A stretch of DNA of 5,968 nucleotides from Clostridiales bacterium (GCA_003532195.1 DOFA01000279.1:1-5968); one strand, 5' to 3'. Shown: positions 1-5,968, counted from the stretch's first letter. Notes: a model not told the origin generated them from the letters alone. Program-made: numbers and translations.

Positions 1-1340
1 GCTTTCAAATAAACATCGCGGCTGGCATGCTGCAGTTGAGTTCGAATGATCCCAGCGGCAATCTCCTTATACCGCCGGTAAAATGAAGCAAAGGTTTTCA
101 GTTCTGAAAGGTCAGTCGCTGTCACCTGATCGATGGCCTCTTCGTCGCCATAGATTTTCCGGCCGTCATGGAACAGGTATTCGAATGCCTTGCACAGATT
201 AATATAAGGTGTGGCGACCGAAATGTTCGACGCGGCGATCGGCGTGATTTCGACACAAGTGCTATGGATATACTGCCGCGCGTCCTCCAGGATCACACCG
301 GCCCGGACCAGTCCCTCAATAATCAGGCGGTCATTGAAAAATGCCGGTTTGGTCAGCCCCTGGGCAATGATTTTCACGCCAAGCTGCAGCAGGTCCTCCG
401 GTATATCCTCGTTATAGCACACCGCCACGGACGGATTGATCAGTTTGGTCGTCTCGATGGCCCGGACAAAAAGATACGATAGTTCGTTCCAGTTCGGCCG
501 ACCGTCCCGGTCGACGCCGCCTACCATCAGGGACGCCGGCCAGGTGCCATAGATCTGGTTATTCTTGCAGTAAAGCTGCTCAATCAGCTCGAGGGCAAAT
601 TCCGGCGTCAGGACGCCGGTTTCGAGATCGTGCCGGTAATAGGGGTACAGGTACTGGTCCGGCCGTCCGGTCAGCGAAAAATCGCCGATCAGAAAGGCAC
701 AGAATTGGATCAGCCACATCGACTGGAGCGCTTCGTAAAAGCTCCGGGGCGGCTGGTCCGGAACCCGGGCAAGAATGCCGGCCAGCGTGCGCAGCTCCCC
801 GGCCCGGTCAGCGTCAGACGTCGTGTCAGCCAGCTCTGCCAGCATCTGCCGATAGCGTTCGGCCAGAATTACGGCGCCTTTGAGCGCAATTTCCGCTGCT
901 TGATAGACAACTGCCCGCTCGATGGTATCCGGCTGGGTGACGTCGATAGCCGCCCGCCGTTTGGCGATTTCCTGGAGAATACCGGAAATGCCGATTTTCA
1001 GGACTTTTTCATAGTCGAGAACCCGATGGTAGGTGGCACCGCTGTCGATGCCGTTAATTCTGCCCACCGCTTTGGCATAGGCGGCTTCATCCTGAAAGGC
1101 TTTCTCCTCGTCTGGTGAGAAAGGACAGTCAACCGGCAGGCGGCCAACCAGAAGCTCATTCGGGCCGATCTCCGCCGTGATGTGCTCCATGAGGTAACAT
1201 TCAACCTGCGCGTGCTTGATGTTGTGCACCGGTTCCGCCGCATAGAGACGCAGCGCCTGGTTGCGCAGCAGTTCCGTTTCCCGCTGGCGCCAGCTGTTTC
1301 CCGCGGCTGTTTCCTGTATCAGTTTTTGAGTTCTGGTCAT
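1..1340 (-). CDS. Glycyl radical enzyme, pyruvate formate-lyase family, N-terminal 446 residues (3' end outside window)
   Basis: This reading frame is open from an ATG at 1340 to the left edge, giving 446 residues; full-length members usually have about 780-900. Family landmarks appear in the expected order: LDYEKVLKIGISGI (residues 108-121), GRPDQYLYPYY (225-235), MVGGVDRDG with NELSYLF (272-291), and the active-site segment HSTCVEITP (359-367), followed by PYINLCKAFEYL. By family knowledge Cys362 would carry the thiyl radical and Glu364 would be the general base. Cys-x-Glu is typical of dehydratases, lyases and decarboxylases (glycerol or propanediol dehydratase, CutC, IslA, HPAD), whereas pyruvate formate-lyase has adjacent cysteines. 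The C-terminal glycyl-radical loop lies outside the window, and a radical-SAM activase is expected nearby. The motif context (STCVEIT rather than the common GCVEP) does not match a characterised type I can name, so the substrate is unassigned. The family call is very secure. The start is supported by an AAGGCGG site 10 bases upstream. Confidence 0.93.
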   Translation of the reverse strand, partial: MTRTQKLIQETAAGNSWRQRETELLRNQALRLYAAEPVHNIKHAQVECYLMEHITAEIGPNELLVGRLPVDCPFSPDEEKAFQDEAAYAKAVGRINGIDSGATYHRVLDYEKVLKIGISGILQEIAKRRAAIDVTQPDTIERAVVYQAAEIALKGAVILAERYRQMLAELADTTSDADRAGELRTLAGILARVPDQPPRSFYEALQSMWLIQFCAFLIGDFSLTGRPDQYLYPYYRHDLETGVLTPEFALELIEQLYCKNNQIYGTWPASLMVGGVDRDGRPNWNELSYLFVRAIETTKLINPSVAVCYNEDIPEDLLQLGVKIIAQGLTKPAFFNDRLIIEGLVRAGVILEDARQYIHSTCVEITPIAASNISVATPYINLCKAFEYLFHDGRKIYGDEEAIDQVTATDLSELKTFASFYRRYKEIAAGIIRTQLQHASRDVYLK

Positions 1341-1350
1341 AGGTTTTGCC

Positions 1351-1357
1351 CCGCCTT
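1351..1357 (-). promoter_or_regulatory. Ribosome binding site of the glycyl radical enzyme gene
   Basis: The minus strand reads AAGGCGG, one mismatch from the AAGGAGG consensus, 10 bases before the ATG at 1340. The spacing is slightly long. It supports this start for a gene whose other end is not in the window. Confidence 0.5.
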
Positions 1358-1373
1358 TATTTGCATGCCGGTT

Positions 1374-1395
1374 GTGACATCCGGCTTCTTGTCAC
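1374..1395 (-). repeat. Inverted repeat GTGACA-N10-TGTCAC upstream of the glycyl radical enzyme gene (operator or leader stem)
   Basis: On the minus strand GTGACA (1395-1390) is followed after ten bases by its exact reverse complement TGTCAC (1379-1374). A second perfect repeat, GCCGG (1385-1381) and CCGGC (1371-1367), interleaves with it. The order of arms is stem 1 left, stem 2 left, stem 1 right, stem 2 right. The repeat overlaps the transcription start expected from the promoter proposed at 1400-1428. As DNA it could be an operator. As RNA it could form two competing hairpins or a tight pseudoknot, although only two bases would span stem 1. No run of U follows, so a terminator is unlikely. 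Function is inferred only from position and symmetry. Confidence 0.4.
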
Positions 1396-1399
1396 TCTA

Positions 1400-1428
1400 T
1401 TAATATCATTATAATTAAAAATTATCAA
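1400..1428 (-). promoter_or_regulatory. Putative sigma70-type promoter for the glycyl radical enzyme gene
   Basis: The minus strand has TTGATA (1428-1423) and TATTAA (1405-1400) separated by 17 bases, close to the -35 and -10 consensus with ideal spacing. It lies in the only clearly AT-rich patch of the window and in the longest gap between genes. Transcription would begin near 1393, leaving an untranslated leader of about 50 bases. A perfect TATAAT also lies at 1413-1408, but it has no good -35 box 17 bases upstream. AT-rich DNA yields such matches by chance, so this remains a prediction. Confidence 0.4.
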
Positions 1429-1443
1429 TGGTCGTCCGGACCC

Positions 1444-2439
1444 TCAAATCGCCTTTATAGTATATTCTTTCAGCAATTCGGCGTATATCATATAGTTCTG
1501 CAGCGACACCTCCGGCGGCGTCAGGTGGTCGACCGACGGAATGTAGCCGCCGGATTTCATGACCGGCAACAGGCGTTCAAATTCCCCCCGCATGTCCGCG
1601 GCCTGTCTGGACATCACCATTTTGTCGTATCCGCCCAGCATGAGGAAACGGGGATATTCCCGTCTGATCCTGGGAATGTCGACGCCCGCTTGTCTCTCCA
1701 GGGGCAGGGCGCCGTCAAAGCCCGCTTCAGTCAGCCAGGGGATCATTGGCGTCACGTCGCCGTCGCTGTCGATAAAAACTTTGCAGCCCGCCTTCTTCAT
1801 ATGCGGGATGACCTTCCGATAATACGGCAAAAGGAATTCCCGGAACATTTCACGGGAAATCATCGATCCTTTATTGTAGGACATGTCTTCGGCCAGAACC
1901 ATGATATCCGGGGTCAGGAACTGGAATACTGCTTCGATCAGGCGGATATGGAAATCTGACAAGTCCCGGTTAATCCGATGCATAAGTTCCGGATGATCAT
2001 AAAAGGCGTACAGATGATCCATGATGCCAAACAGCACGCGCGGAAACCAGAAGAATCCTTCAACCCAGAAATAGATAATCAGGTCGTCGCTCTTTTGCCG
2101 GACGGCTGCAACTCTGGCTTTTTCGATCATTGCCGCGATGAGCTGGTCGCCGAAGAGATAGGGTTTGAGTGCCGCATAATCTGCTTCATTGCCGATAATG
2201 CCTTGCCCGTAGGAAACCGGTTTGGGGCAATCATCCGAGCGTCCGTTGCTGCCGATGCTGAGCAGGGGGTCCAGCCCGAAGTGCCTGATGATTGCAAAAG
2301 TGTCAAGTTCTGCCGGCAAGCCTTCCCTTTTCCAGCGGTCGATCGTCACGTCCCACCAGGCTGCCCATTCGATCGCAGGCAGCCGTCCGTCCGGTTTTTC
2401 AAAATTTAGCACTCTTCTGAAATTTTCCCTTACTGTCAT
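1444..2439 (-). CDS. Uroporphyrinogen decarboxylase (URO-D)-superfamily protein, 331 aa
   Basis: The N-terminus MTVRENFRRVLNFEKPDGRLP matches the usual opening of URO-D/methyltransferase-like TIM barrels. Landmarks include AEDMSYNKGSMIS (183-195), FIDSDGDVTPMIPWL (222-236), LPLE ending at Glu248, GGYDK (269-273) and GGYIPSVDHLTPP (297-309). The superfamily includes haem-pathway HemE and cobalamin-linked methyltransferases such as MtaA and CmuA. This protein lacks the His-x-Cys zinc ligands expected in those methyltransferases: Asp224-Ser225-Asp226-Gly227 occupies the corresponding loop. The operon context also argues against HemE. It is probably a cytoplasmic catabolic enzyme of unknown substrate; no signal peptide or membrane segment is apparent. 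The start follows a GAGGG ribosome site six bases upstream (2446-2450). It lies 49 bases downstream of the glycosidase gene, and the radical enzyme follows it. The superfamily call is secure; the reaction is unknown. Confidence 0.88.
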   Translation of the reverse strand: MTVRENFRRVLNFEKPDGRLPAIEWAAWWDVTIDRWKREGLPAELDTFAIIRHFGLDPLLSIGSNGRSDDCPKPVSYGQGIIGNEADYAALKPYLFGDQLIAAMIEKARVAAVRQKSDDLIIYFWVEGFFWFPRVLFGIMDHLYAFYDHPELMHRINRDLSDFHIRLIEAVFQFLTPDIMVLAEDMSYNKGSMISREMFREFLLPYYRKVIPHMKKAGCKVFIDSDGDVTPMIPWLTEAGFDGALPLERQAGVDIPRIRREYPRFLMLGGYDKMVMSRQAADMRGEFERLLPVMKSGGYIPSVDHLTPPEVSLQNYMIYAELLKEYTIKAI

Positions 2440-2445
2440 AAGCTG

Positions 2446-2450
2446 CCCTC
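2446..2450 (-). promoter_or_regulatory. Ribosome binding site of the second URO-D-like gene
   Basis: GAGGG lies six bases before the ATG at 2439. It decides the start among several nearby upstream ATGs, which are out of frame or stop almost at once. Confidence 0.5.
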
Positions 2451-2479
2451 ATACTGACAACCCCTTCATTCATCCCGGG

Positions 2480-2496
2480 TCCGGTAAGTCACCGGA
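2480..2496 (-). repeat. Small hairpin spanning the stop codon of the glycosidase gene
   Basis: TCCGGT and ACCGGA form a perfect 6-bp stem around a five-base loop, and the TGA stop codon of the GH116-like gene (2491-2489) falls largely in the loop. No U-tract follows on the minus strand, so it is not a convincing terminator. It could slow mRNA decay or be chance; the real structure of the transcript is untested. Confidence 0.25.
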
Positions 2497-4675
2497 ATTC
2501 GATCCGATAATCTGCCGCATTTCGATCCAGCACCAGCGGCAGCGCAGCTTCAGCGCCATTGACTGTCACTCGTTTCCAGTCCTTTTTAACGGAAATCGTA
2601 AATAAAGCGCCGGCAAGCTCGATGGACTCGATGGCAAAATCCATTGTCTTGAACGGATCCAGGTATAAGCGGTCATAATCCATTTTCAACCCTAAGAGCC
2701 GGACCAGGTATTCCCAGGCGGATTTGTATCTGGGGTAAGGCGGGAATCGAGGCGTGTCCTTGCCCGGTTCCTCGGCCAGGATCCGGCTCTTCCCGTCGGC
2801 GTCGACAGCCTGGTTCCATTCCCCGACCGCCAGATGGTTGTTGTGCAGGCTGGCCTCGAGCGAACGGAATATGTCCAGCGATTGAGCCTCCTCGCCGGCA
2901 TCGCCCAGCAGGGAGCCAAGGTTGAGCTGTGCCCCGATCCAGCAGGTCCGGGCATGAATGCCGCTGGTCAGATCCGGCCGGCGGCCTGGCAGCATGCCGT
3001 TCGCCCAGCCGCGGAAATCATGGGCCGGATCGTCCACCAGGTTGTTGGCATACAGACTCTGCAAGGCAGCCCGGATTTTATCTTTGGACAGCAAGCCTTC
3101 GCTGGCTGGATCGAGCAGGACCAGCCACCTGCCAAACAGCTGGTCCAGGAAGGAAGCATCCGGAACGCTGCCGGCTTCGGCGTCTGGCGTCCGGTAAAAG
3201 CAATTCCAGTATTGCTCTTTTTCATTCCAGAGCATCTGGTCAAAGCTAGCTGTGGCCAGCCTGCACAGTTCGGCAACCGGTAAACCTGAAATTTCAGCGT
3301 CCCTGTCCAGCAGCTCCGACATGCGCTGCAAAGCATACAGGCTGTAAATCCAGGCTGAATTGACAAAAGCGCTCACACCGGGCATTTTCCAGCCATCGTA
3401 ACTCTGGTTGCCGTGCCGGGAGACGATCAGGGAATCGCAATGGCCCGTTTCGTAAACCCGCCGGACTGCCAGCAGGGTTTTATCAAAAGCGGCCGACAGC
3501 AAATCACGGTCGCGCAGCCACAGGTAATCCCGGTAGATGCGGCCGGGAAAGATCGGTTCTTCCACGTAATCGGCGCCCTCGTCCCACAGCGAGTGCCAGA
3601 CATGCCCGGCCTCGGGTCCCTGGTCCGGAATCGCCATCAGATACTGCTTCATGTCCAGACGCTCCAGCTCGGGCCAGTTGACCAGGTACAGCCAGCAGCT
3701 GTAGACCGTGACATCCATCGTATTAACGCCGCTATGGGGCGATTCGATTTCAAAAAAGAACGGATCGTCACTGAGCAGGGTCGAGGTGATCACCGAAGAA
3801 AGCGCTGAAAACCATAAACGTTTGAAACAGGGCGGCAATTTATAGGAGTCATGCCAGCCGACGACGGCCGCCGCCCAGCTGTCCGCGTCCTGCATGGCTT
3901 GCTCCAGCACAGCGGAGACCGATGGGAAAGCCGCTGTGTAGTATCTCTTGTACAGAGCCGCCGAGGAAGCCGAAGGCGTCTGGAACAGCGGATAATGCCA
4001 AGCCAGATGGAAATGCAGGGTTCTCTGCTCACCGGCGGCCAGAGCAAAGCTGACCCCCGCCCCTCTGCCGTCAGCTTCGCCTTCCTGGCAAGCCAGCCCG
4101 ACCGCACCATCAGACTCCTGCCAAACAGCAGTTTTACCGGCAACCTGCAAATTTTCCCGATGGATAAGCTTCAGTTGGAACACCCGTTTTTCAACCGAGT
4201 CATTACGCAAGGTCAGACTGAACACCTGAACCGGAATCGTCGAACGTGCCAGGTCGTGCGGGATCAACGGTGAAAAGGCTGCCAGGTGCAGCTGAATCTG
4301 CCAGGCGGGTTTTTCAAAAATAAAATGCCCTTGAGGAAGGTACGCATAAGCCCTGACCCGGTCAACGGTGACGGCGCCGGGCAGCCAAACGAGTGGCCGT
4401 TCCTGCAGCAGAAGGCTCCGGTCATTTTCCGAAAGCAGGAAAGCCCAGTCGGAAGCAGGGCTGGCCGGGGCGTCGTACTTCCACAAGGAACCGCGCGGAT
4501 ATTGTCTGGTCTGCTCGGCGTCGGGCGTGGAATTGAAATTGACCTGGACAAAGCCGAATTTCCCGAAAACGGAATATCCGGTGCCGATGCCTCCGAAAGG
4601 TATGCCCAGGCCGTGGCTGACATCGACCATTTCCTCGGTTGGTTCCCAGAACAAATTGTTATCCTTGCTGTTCAT
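2489..4675 (-). CDS. GH116 (GBA2 / bile-acid beta-glucosidase-like) glycoside hydrolase, 728 aa
   Basis: The N-terminal beta domain starts with the family signature GIPFGGIGTG (residues 24-33), and an (alpha/alpha)6-type catalytic domain follows. Several family positions can be aligned from memory with characterised GH116 enzymes. The segment FFFEIESPHSGVNTMDV (306-322) holds the candidate nucleophile, Glu309 or Glu311, and Asp321. GHVWHSL (357-363) carries His361 in place of the usual PHDLG histidine. NQSYDGW (423-429) provides the probable acid/base Asp427, followed by the typical GVSAF...SAW. NGMLPGRRPD resembles the NGMRPDG motif near the C-terminus, but the usual Ser-x-Glu-x-Trp glutamate appears as Thr-Cys-Trp (577-579). 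Family members hydrolyse beta-glucosides or beta-xylosides; here the substrate is uncertain. There is no signal peptide, so action on imported glycosides in the cytoplasm is likely. A longer frame opens at 4741 but overlaps the upstream gene by 44 bases. The ATG at 4675 is preferred because it follows GGGGGTG by six bases and lies 22 bases after the upstream stop. Confidence 0.82.
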   Translation of the reverse strand: MNSKDNNLFWEPTEEMVDVSHGLGIPFGGIGTGYSVFGKFGFVQVNFNSTPDAEQTRQYPRGSLWKYDAPASPASDWAFLLSENDRSLLLQERPLVWLPGAVTVDRVRAYAYLPQGHFIFEKPAWQIQLHLAAFSPLIPHDLARSTIPVQVFSLTLRNDSVEKRVFQLKLIHRENLQVAGKTAVWQESDGAVGLACQEGEADGRGAGVSFALAAGEQRTLHFHLAWHYPLFQTPSASSAALYKRYYTAAFPSVSAVLEQAMQDADSWAAAVVGWHDSYKLPPCFKRLWFSALSSVITSTLLSDDPFFFEIESPHSGVNTMDVTVYSCWLYLVNWPELERLDMKQYLMAIPDQGPEAGHVWHSLWDEGADYVEEPIFPGRIYRDYLWLRDRDLLSAAFDKTLLAVRRVYETGHCDSLIVSRHGNQSYDGWKMPGVSAFVNSAWIYSLYALQRMSELLDRDAEISGLPVAELCRLATASFDQMLWNEKEQYWNCFYRTPDAEAGSVPDASFLDQLFGRWLVLLDPASEGLLSKDKIRAALQSLYANNLVDDPAHDFRGWANGMLPGRRPDLTSGIHARTCWIGAQLNLGSLLGDAGEEAQSLDIFRSLEASLHNNHLAVGEWNQAVDADGKSRILAEEPGKDTPRFPPYPRYKSAWEYLVRLLGLKMDYDRLYLDPFKTMDFAIESIELAGALFTISVKKDWKRVTVNGAEAALPLVLDRNAADYRIEFR

Positions 4676-4681
4676 TTTCCG

Positions 4682-4688
4682 CACCCCC
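4682..4688 (-). promoter_or_regulatory. Ribosome binding site deciding the glycosidase start
   Basis: GGGGGTG, one mismatch from GGAGGTG, lies six bases before the ATG at 4675. It supports that internal ATG over the in-frame ATG at 4741, which would fall inside the preceding coding sequence and add 22 residues not resembling the family. Confidence 0.5.
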
Positions 4689-4697
4689 GGTAAGTTT

Positions 4698-5816
4698 CTA
4701 GACGCGCAAGCTGCGCATCTTCTCGCAATAGTACTGGACAACTTCCCATTTCGCGCCCGGGGTCAGGCGATGATCCGGGCAGGGGATATAGCCGCCGTCT
4801 TCAATCATCGGGCGCAGCCGCTCAATTTCCCGGTCAACCGCCTGGTAGTCCTGCTCAAAAACAAATTTGTTTATGCCGCCCACGCCGCGCAGGGCTTTGC
4901 CGTACTGGGCCCGCCAGGGTGCCAGCGAACCGCCCCAGGTGCCGACTTCAATCGGGAACATCGTATTGACCCCGGATTCGAGCCAGATCGGCACCAGCCG
5001 GTCGATGCAGCCGTCGCAGTCCAGCGAGATGATGTCGACGCCGTATGCGGCGAGCAAGTCGGAAATCCGCCGGTATTGCGGCGCCACATATTTCCGGAAA
5101 GCAACCGGATTGACCAGCGGCCCGTTCTTGAAGCAAATGTCCTCCCAGTAATGCCCCGAGTCAGGCCGGACGCCCATCTCGAGGATTGCCCGGGTATTCT
5201 CATAACACAGGCTGCCCATGGTGCTGATGATCTCGGCGTACAGTTCTTCATCGTCAGCCTGCAGGTAGCTCAGTTCGGTAACCCCCAGCATGTCGCGGAT
5301 CGATCCGTAAAGGCTGCCCAGATGCAGGATAACCGGATGATCCGTTATGGCCGCAAAATCCGTATTGCGGATGTACTCTGCGTTGTAGCGTTTGATGGAC
5401 GGCTGCAGCCGCGGCAGGTAGAGCTCTTCCCATTCCTTGCGCCCTTTGAGCAGCGTGCCGACCGGGCTGGCCGGCGAATTGATGTTGGGTTTCCACTTTT
5501 GCAGCTGTCCGGCGCCATTCTGCGTGATAAAAAAGCCATCCGGCAGTTCAGCGACGATCTTGTTTTCAAATCCCGGCATCGGGTAAAAGCTAGTTTCGAT
5601 CGTCGCGTCCCAGGGAAAATCAAACCCCAGATCCAAACCGATCTGATTGTCGATCGGGATCTTATTACGCCGCTTTTCCTCCGCCGCAGCCGACAGATGC
5701 CCTTCGGCGGTCCACTTTTCCAGCAGTTCGGTCCACCAGCCGAAGTGTACGACCGGTACGCTGTCGAAATTTTCATAGTGCAAGATGGCTCTGGTTTTTT
5801 CCCGCGGATTTTGCAT
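4698..5816 (-). CDS. Uroporphyrinogen decarboxylase (URO-D)-superfamily protein, 372 aa
   Basis: This is a second URO-D-like TIM-barrel protein, about 40 residues longer than the one at 1444-2439 and clearly diverged from it. Shared landmarks are the N-terminal NPREKTRAILHYENFDSVPV, WEDICFKNGPLV (224-235), SLDCDGCIDRLVPIWLESGV (264-283), FPIE ending at Glu290, GGINK (313-317) and GGYIPCPDHRLTP (341-353). Asp266-Cys267-Asp268-Gly269 lies where corrinoid-linked methyltransferases of the superfamily have zinc-binding His-x-Cys; I see no His-x-Cys there. The extra length is mostly in the N-terminal half (roughly residues 40-160). Haem synthesis is unlikely given the missing HemE signatures and the glycosidase / radical-enzyme neighbours. 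It is probably a soluble catabolic enzyme, and its reaction is unknown. The start is firm: AGGAGG lies seven bases upstream. The gene begins 32 bases after the preceding stop and ends 22 bases before the glycosidase, which supports co-transcription. Confidence 0.88.
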   Translation of the reverse strand: MQNPREKTRAILHYENFDSVPVVHFGWWTELLEKWTAEGHLSAAAEEKRRNKIPIDNQIGLDLGFDFPWDATIETSFYPMPGFENKIVAELPDGFFITQNGAGQLQKWKPNINSPASPVGTLLKGRKEWEELYLPRLQPSIKRYNAEYIRNTDFAAITDHPVILHLGSLYGSIRDMLGVTELSYLQADDEELYAEIISTMGSLCYENTRAILEMGVRPDSGHYWEDICFKNGPLVNPVAFRKYVAPQYRRISDLLAAYGVDIISLDCDGCIDRLVPIWLESGVNTMFPIEVGTWGGSLAPWRAQYGKALRGVGGINKFVFEQDYQAVDREIERLRPMIEDGGYIPCPDHRLTPGAKWEVVQYYCEKMRSLRV

Positions 5817-5823
5817 TGTCTAT

Positions 5824-5829
5824 CCTCCT
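5824..5829 (-). promoter_or_regulatory. Strong ribosome binding site of the first URO-D-like gene
   Basis: A perfect AGGAGG lies seven bases before the ATG at 5816. It is the best Shine-Dalgarno site in the window and suggests this gene is well translated. Confidence 0.75.
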
Positions 5830-5848
5830 GTTTTTAAGTCGCTCCGGG

Positions 5849-5968
5849 TTACTGGGCAGGATGAATCCGGACGATCGAACGGTCTTCATTTTTTGTGAAA
5901 TGGATCGTTTTAACTTGTTGATCCTGGAGCTCACACTCAACCGTGCCCCCGCCATAGAGCGGCAGCTT
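5849..5968 (-). CDS. C-terminal 39 residues of an unidentified upstream protein, possibly a glycoside hydrolase
   Basis: The minus strand is open from the right edge to a TAA at 5851-5849. The translated tail begins KLPLYGGGTVECELQD and ends SIVRIHPAQ. Its alternation of short strands (a GGGTVECEL strand, a turn, VKTIHF, then IVRIHP) resembles the C-terminal beta-sheet closing many carbohydrate-active enzymes, for example GH95-like proteins. That assignment rests on general resemblance only. The stop lies 32 bases before the start of the URO-D-like gene, so the gene is probably the preceding member of the operon. A 60-codon frame at 5773-5955 overlaps this stretch and the URO-D-like start in another phase and is not preferred. 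Confidence 0.6.
   Translation of the reverse strand, partial: KLPLYGGGTVECELQDQQVKTIHFTKNEDRSIVRIHPAQ

Noticed and set aside
168..1118. Plus-strand frames of 68 to 162 codons at the left end
   Set aside because: They lie opposite the continuous glycyl radical enzyme frame, which explains the whole stretch with ordered family motifs.
1425..1443. A possible terminator after the second URO-D-like gene
   Set aside because: Only a 4-bp GGTC/GACC stem with a five-base loop precedes the AT-rich stretch, and the T-run is short and displaced. It is too weak to call, and the palindrome GTCCGGAC here has no room for a loop.
1444..2439. Annotation as haem-pathway HemE
   Set aside because: The fold is related, but the HemE N-terminal Arg-rich signature and catalytic context are not seen, and the neighbours are catabolic. 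A haem role is unlikely for either URO-D-like gene.
4676..4741. A 22-residue N-terminal extension of the glycosidase
   Set aside because: It would overlap the preceding gene by 44 bases, whereas the ATG at 4675 has a suitable ribosome site and places the GGIGTG signature at the usual distance from the N-terminus. The peptide reads as the out-of-frame end of the upstream gene.
4368..5837. A 489-codon open frame on the plus strand
   Set aside because: It lies opposite the URO-D-like gene and the start of the glycosidase, both of which carry clear family motifs. Its own translation has no recognisable domain, and no convincing ribosome site was noted for it. It is most likely a shadow frame in GC-rich coding DNA.
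5773..5955. A 60-codon minus-strand frame across the right-hand gene boundary
   Set aside because: It overlaps the well-supported start of the URO-D-like gene and its AGGAGG site, is rich in Ser, Arg and Lys without motif, and conflicts with the more protein-like tail ending at 5849.

Overview
The window carries five genes, all read leftwards on the minus strand with short gaps, so it looks like part of one operon. In transcription order, right to left, they are: the last 39 codons of an unidentified protein (5849-5968), a uroporphyrinogen decarboxylase (URO-D)-superfamily protein (4698-5816), a GH116 / GBA2-like glycoside hydrolase (2489-4675), a second and quite different URO-D-superfamily protein (1444-2439), and the first 446 residues of a glycyl radical enzyme of the pyruvate formate-lyase family (1-1340). 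The last gene runs off the left edge. Because it has no stop codon in the window it is easy to miss, but it translates without interruption and has unmistakable family motifs.

The organism is very probably an anaerobic, carbohydrate-degrading bacterium. Glycyl radical enzymes are destroyed by oxygen, and a GBA2-type glycosidase beside URO-D-like paralogues is a combination I associate with anaerobic gut, sediment or digester bacteria such as Lentisphaerota or Clostridia. The sequence alone does not settle the phylum. Shine-Dalgarno-like sites precede all four visible starts, and base composition looks moderately GC-rich and even, except for an AT-rich patch at about 1397-1430.

The gaps between the first four genes are 32, 22 and 49 bases. 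The gap before the glycyl radical enzyme is about 103 bases. It contains a plausible sigma70-type promoter, followed by a perfect 6+6 base inverted repeat interleaved with a 5+5 base one. The radical enzyme may therefore have its own regulated promoter or a structured leader inside the operon.

A reasonable but unproven reading is a pathway in which the glycosidase releases a sugar or aglycone, the URO-D-like proteins act on a small substrate (the superfamily includes decarboxylases and corrinoid-linked methyltransferases), and the glycyl radical enzyme carries out a radical elimination or C-X bond cleavage. The Cys-Val-Glu active-site motif of the last enzyme points to the eliminase/decarboxylase side of its superfamily rather than to true pyruvate formate-lyase. 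Neither URO-D-like protein has the usual catalytic or zinc-binding signature of characterised members, so this cassette is the most interesting feature of the window. No tRNA, rRNA, CRISPR array or mobile element was seen.
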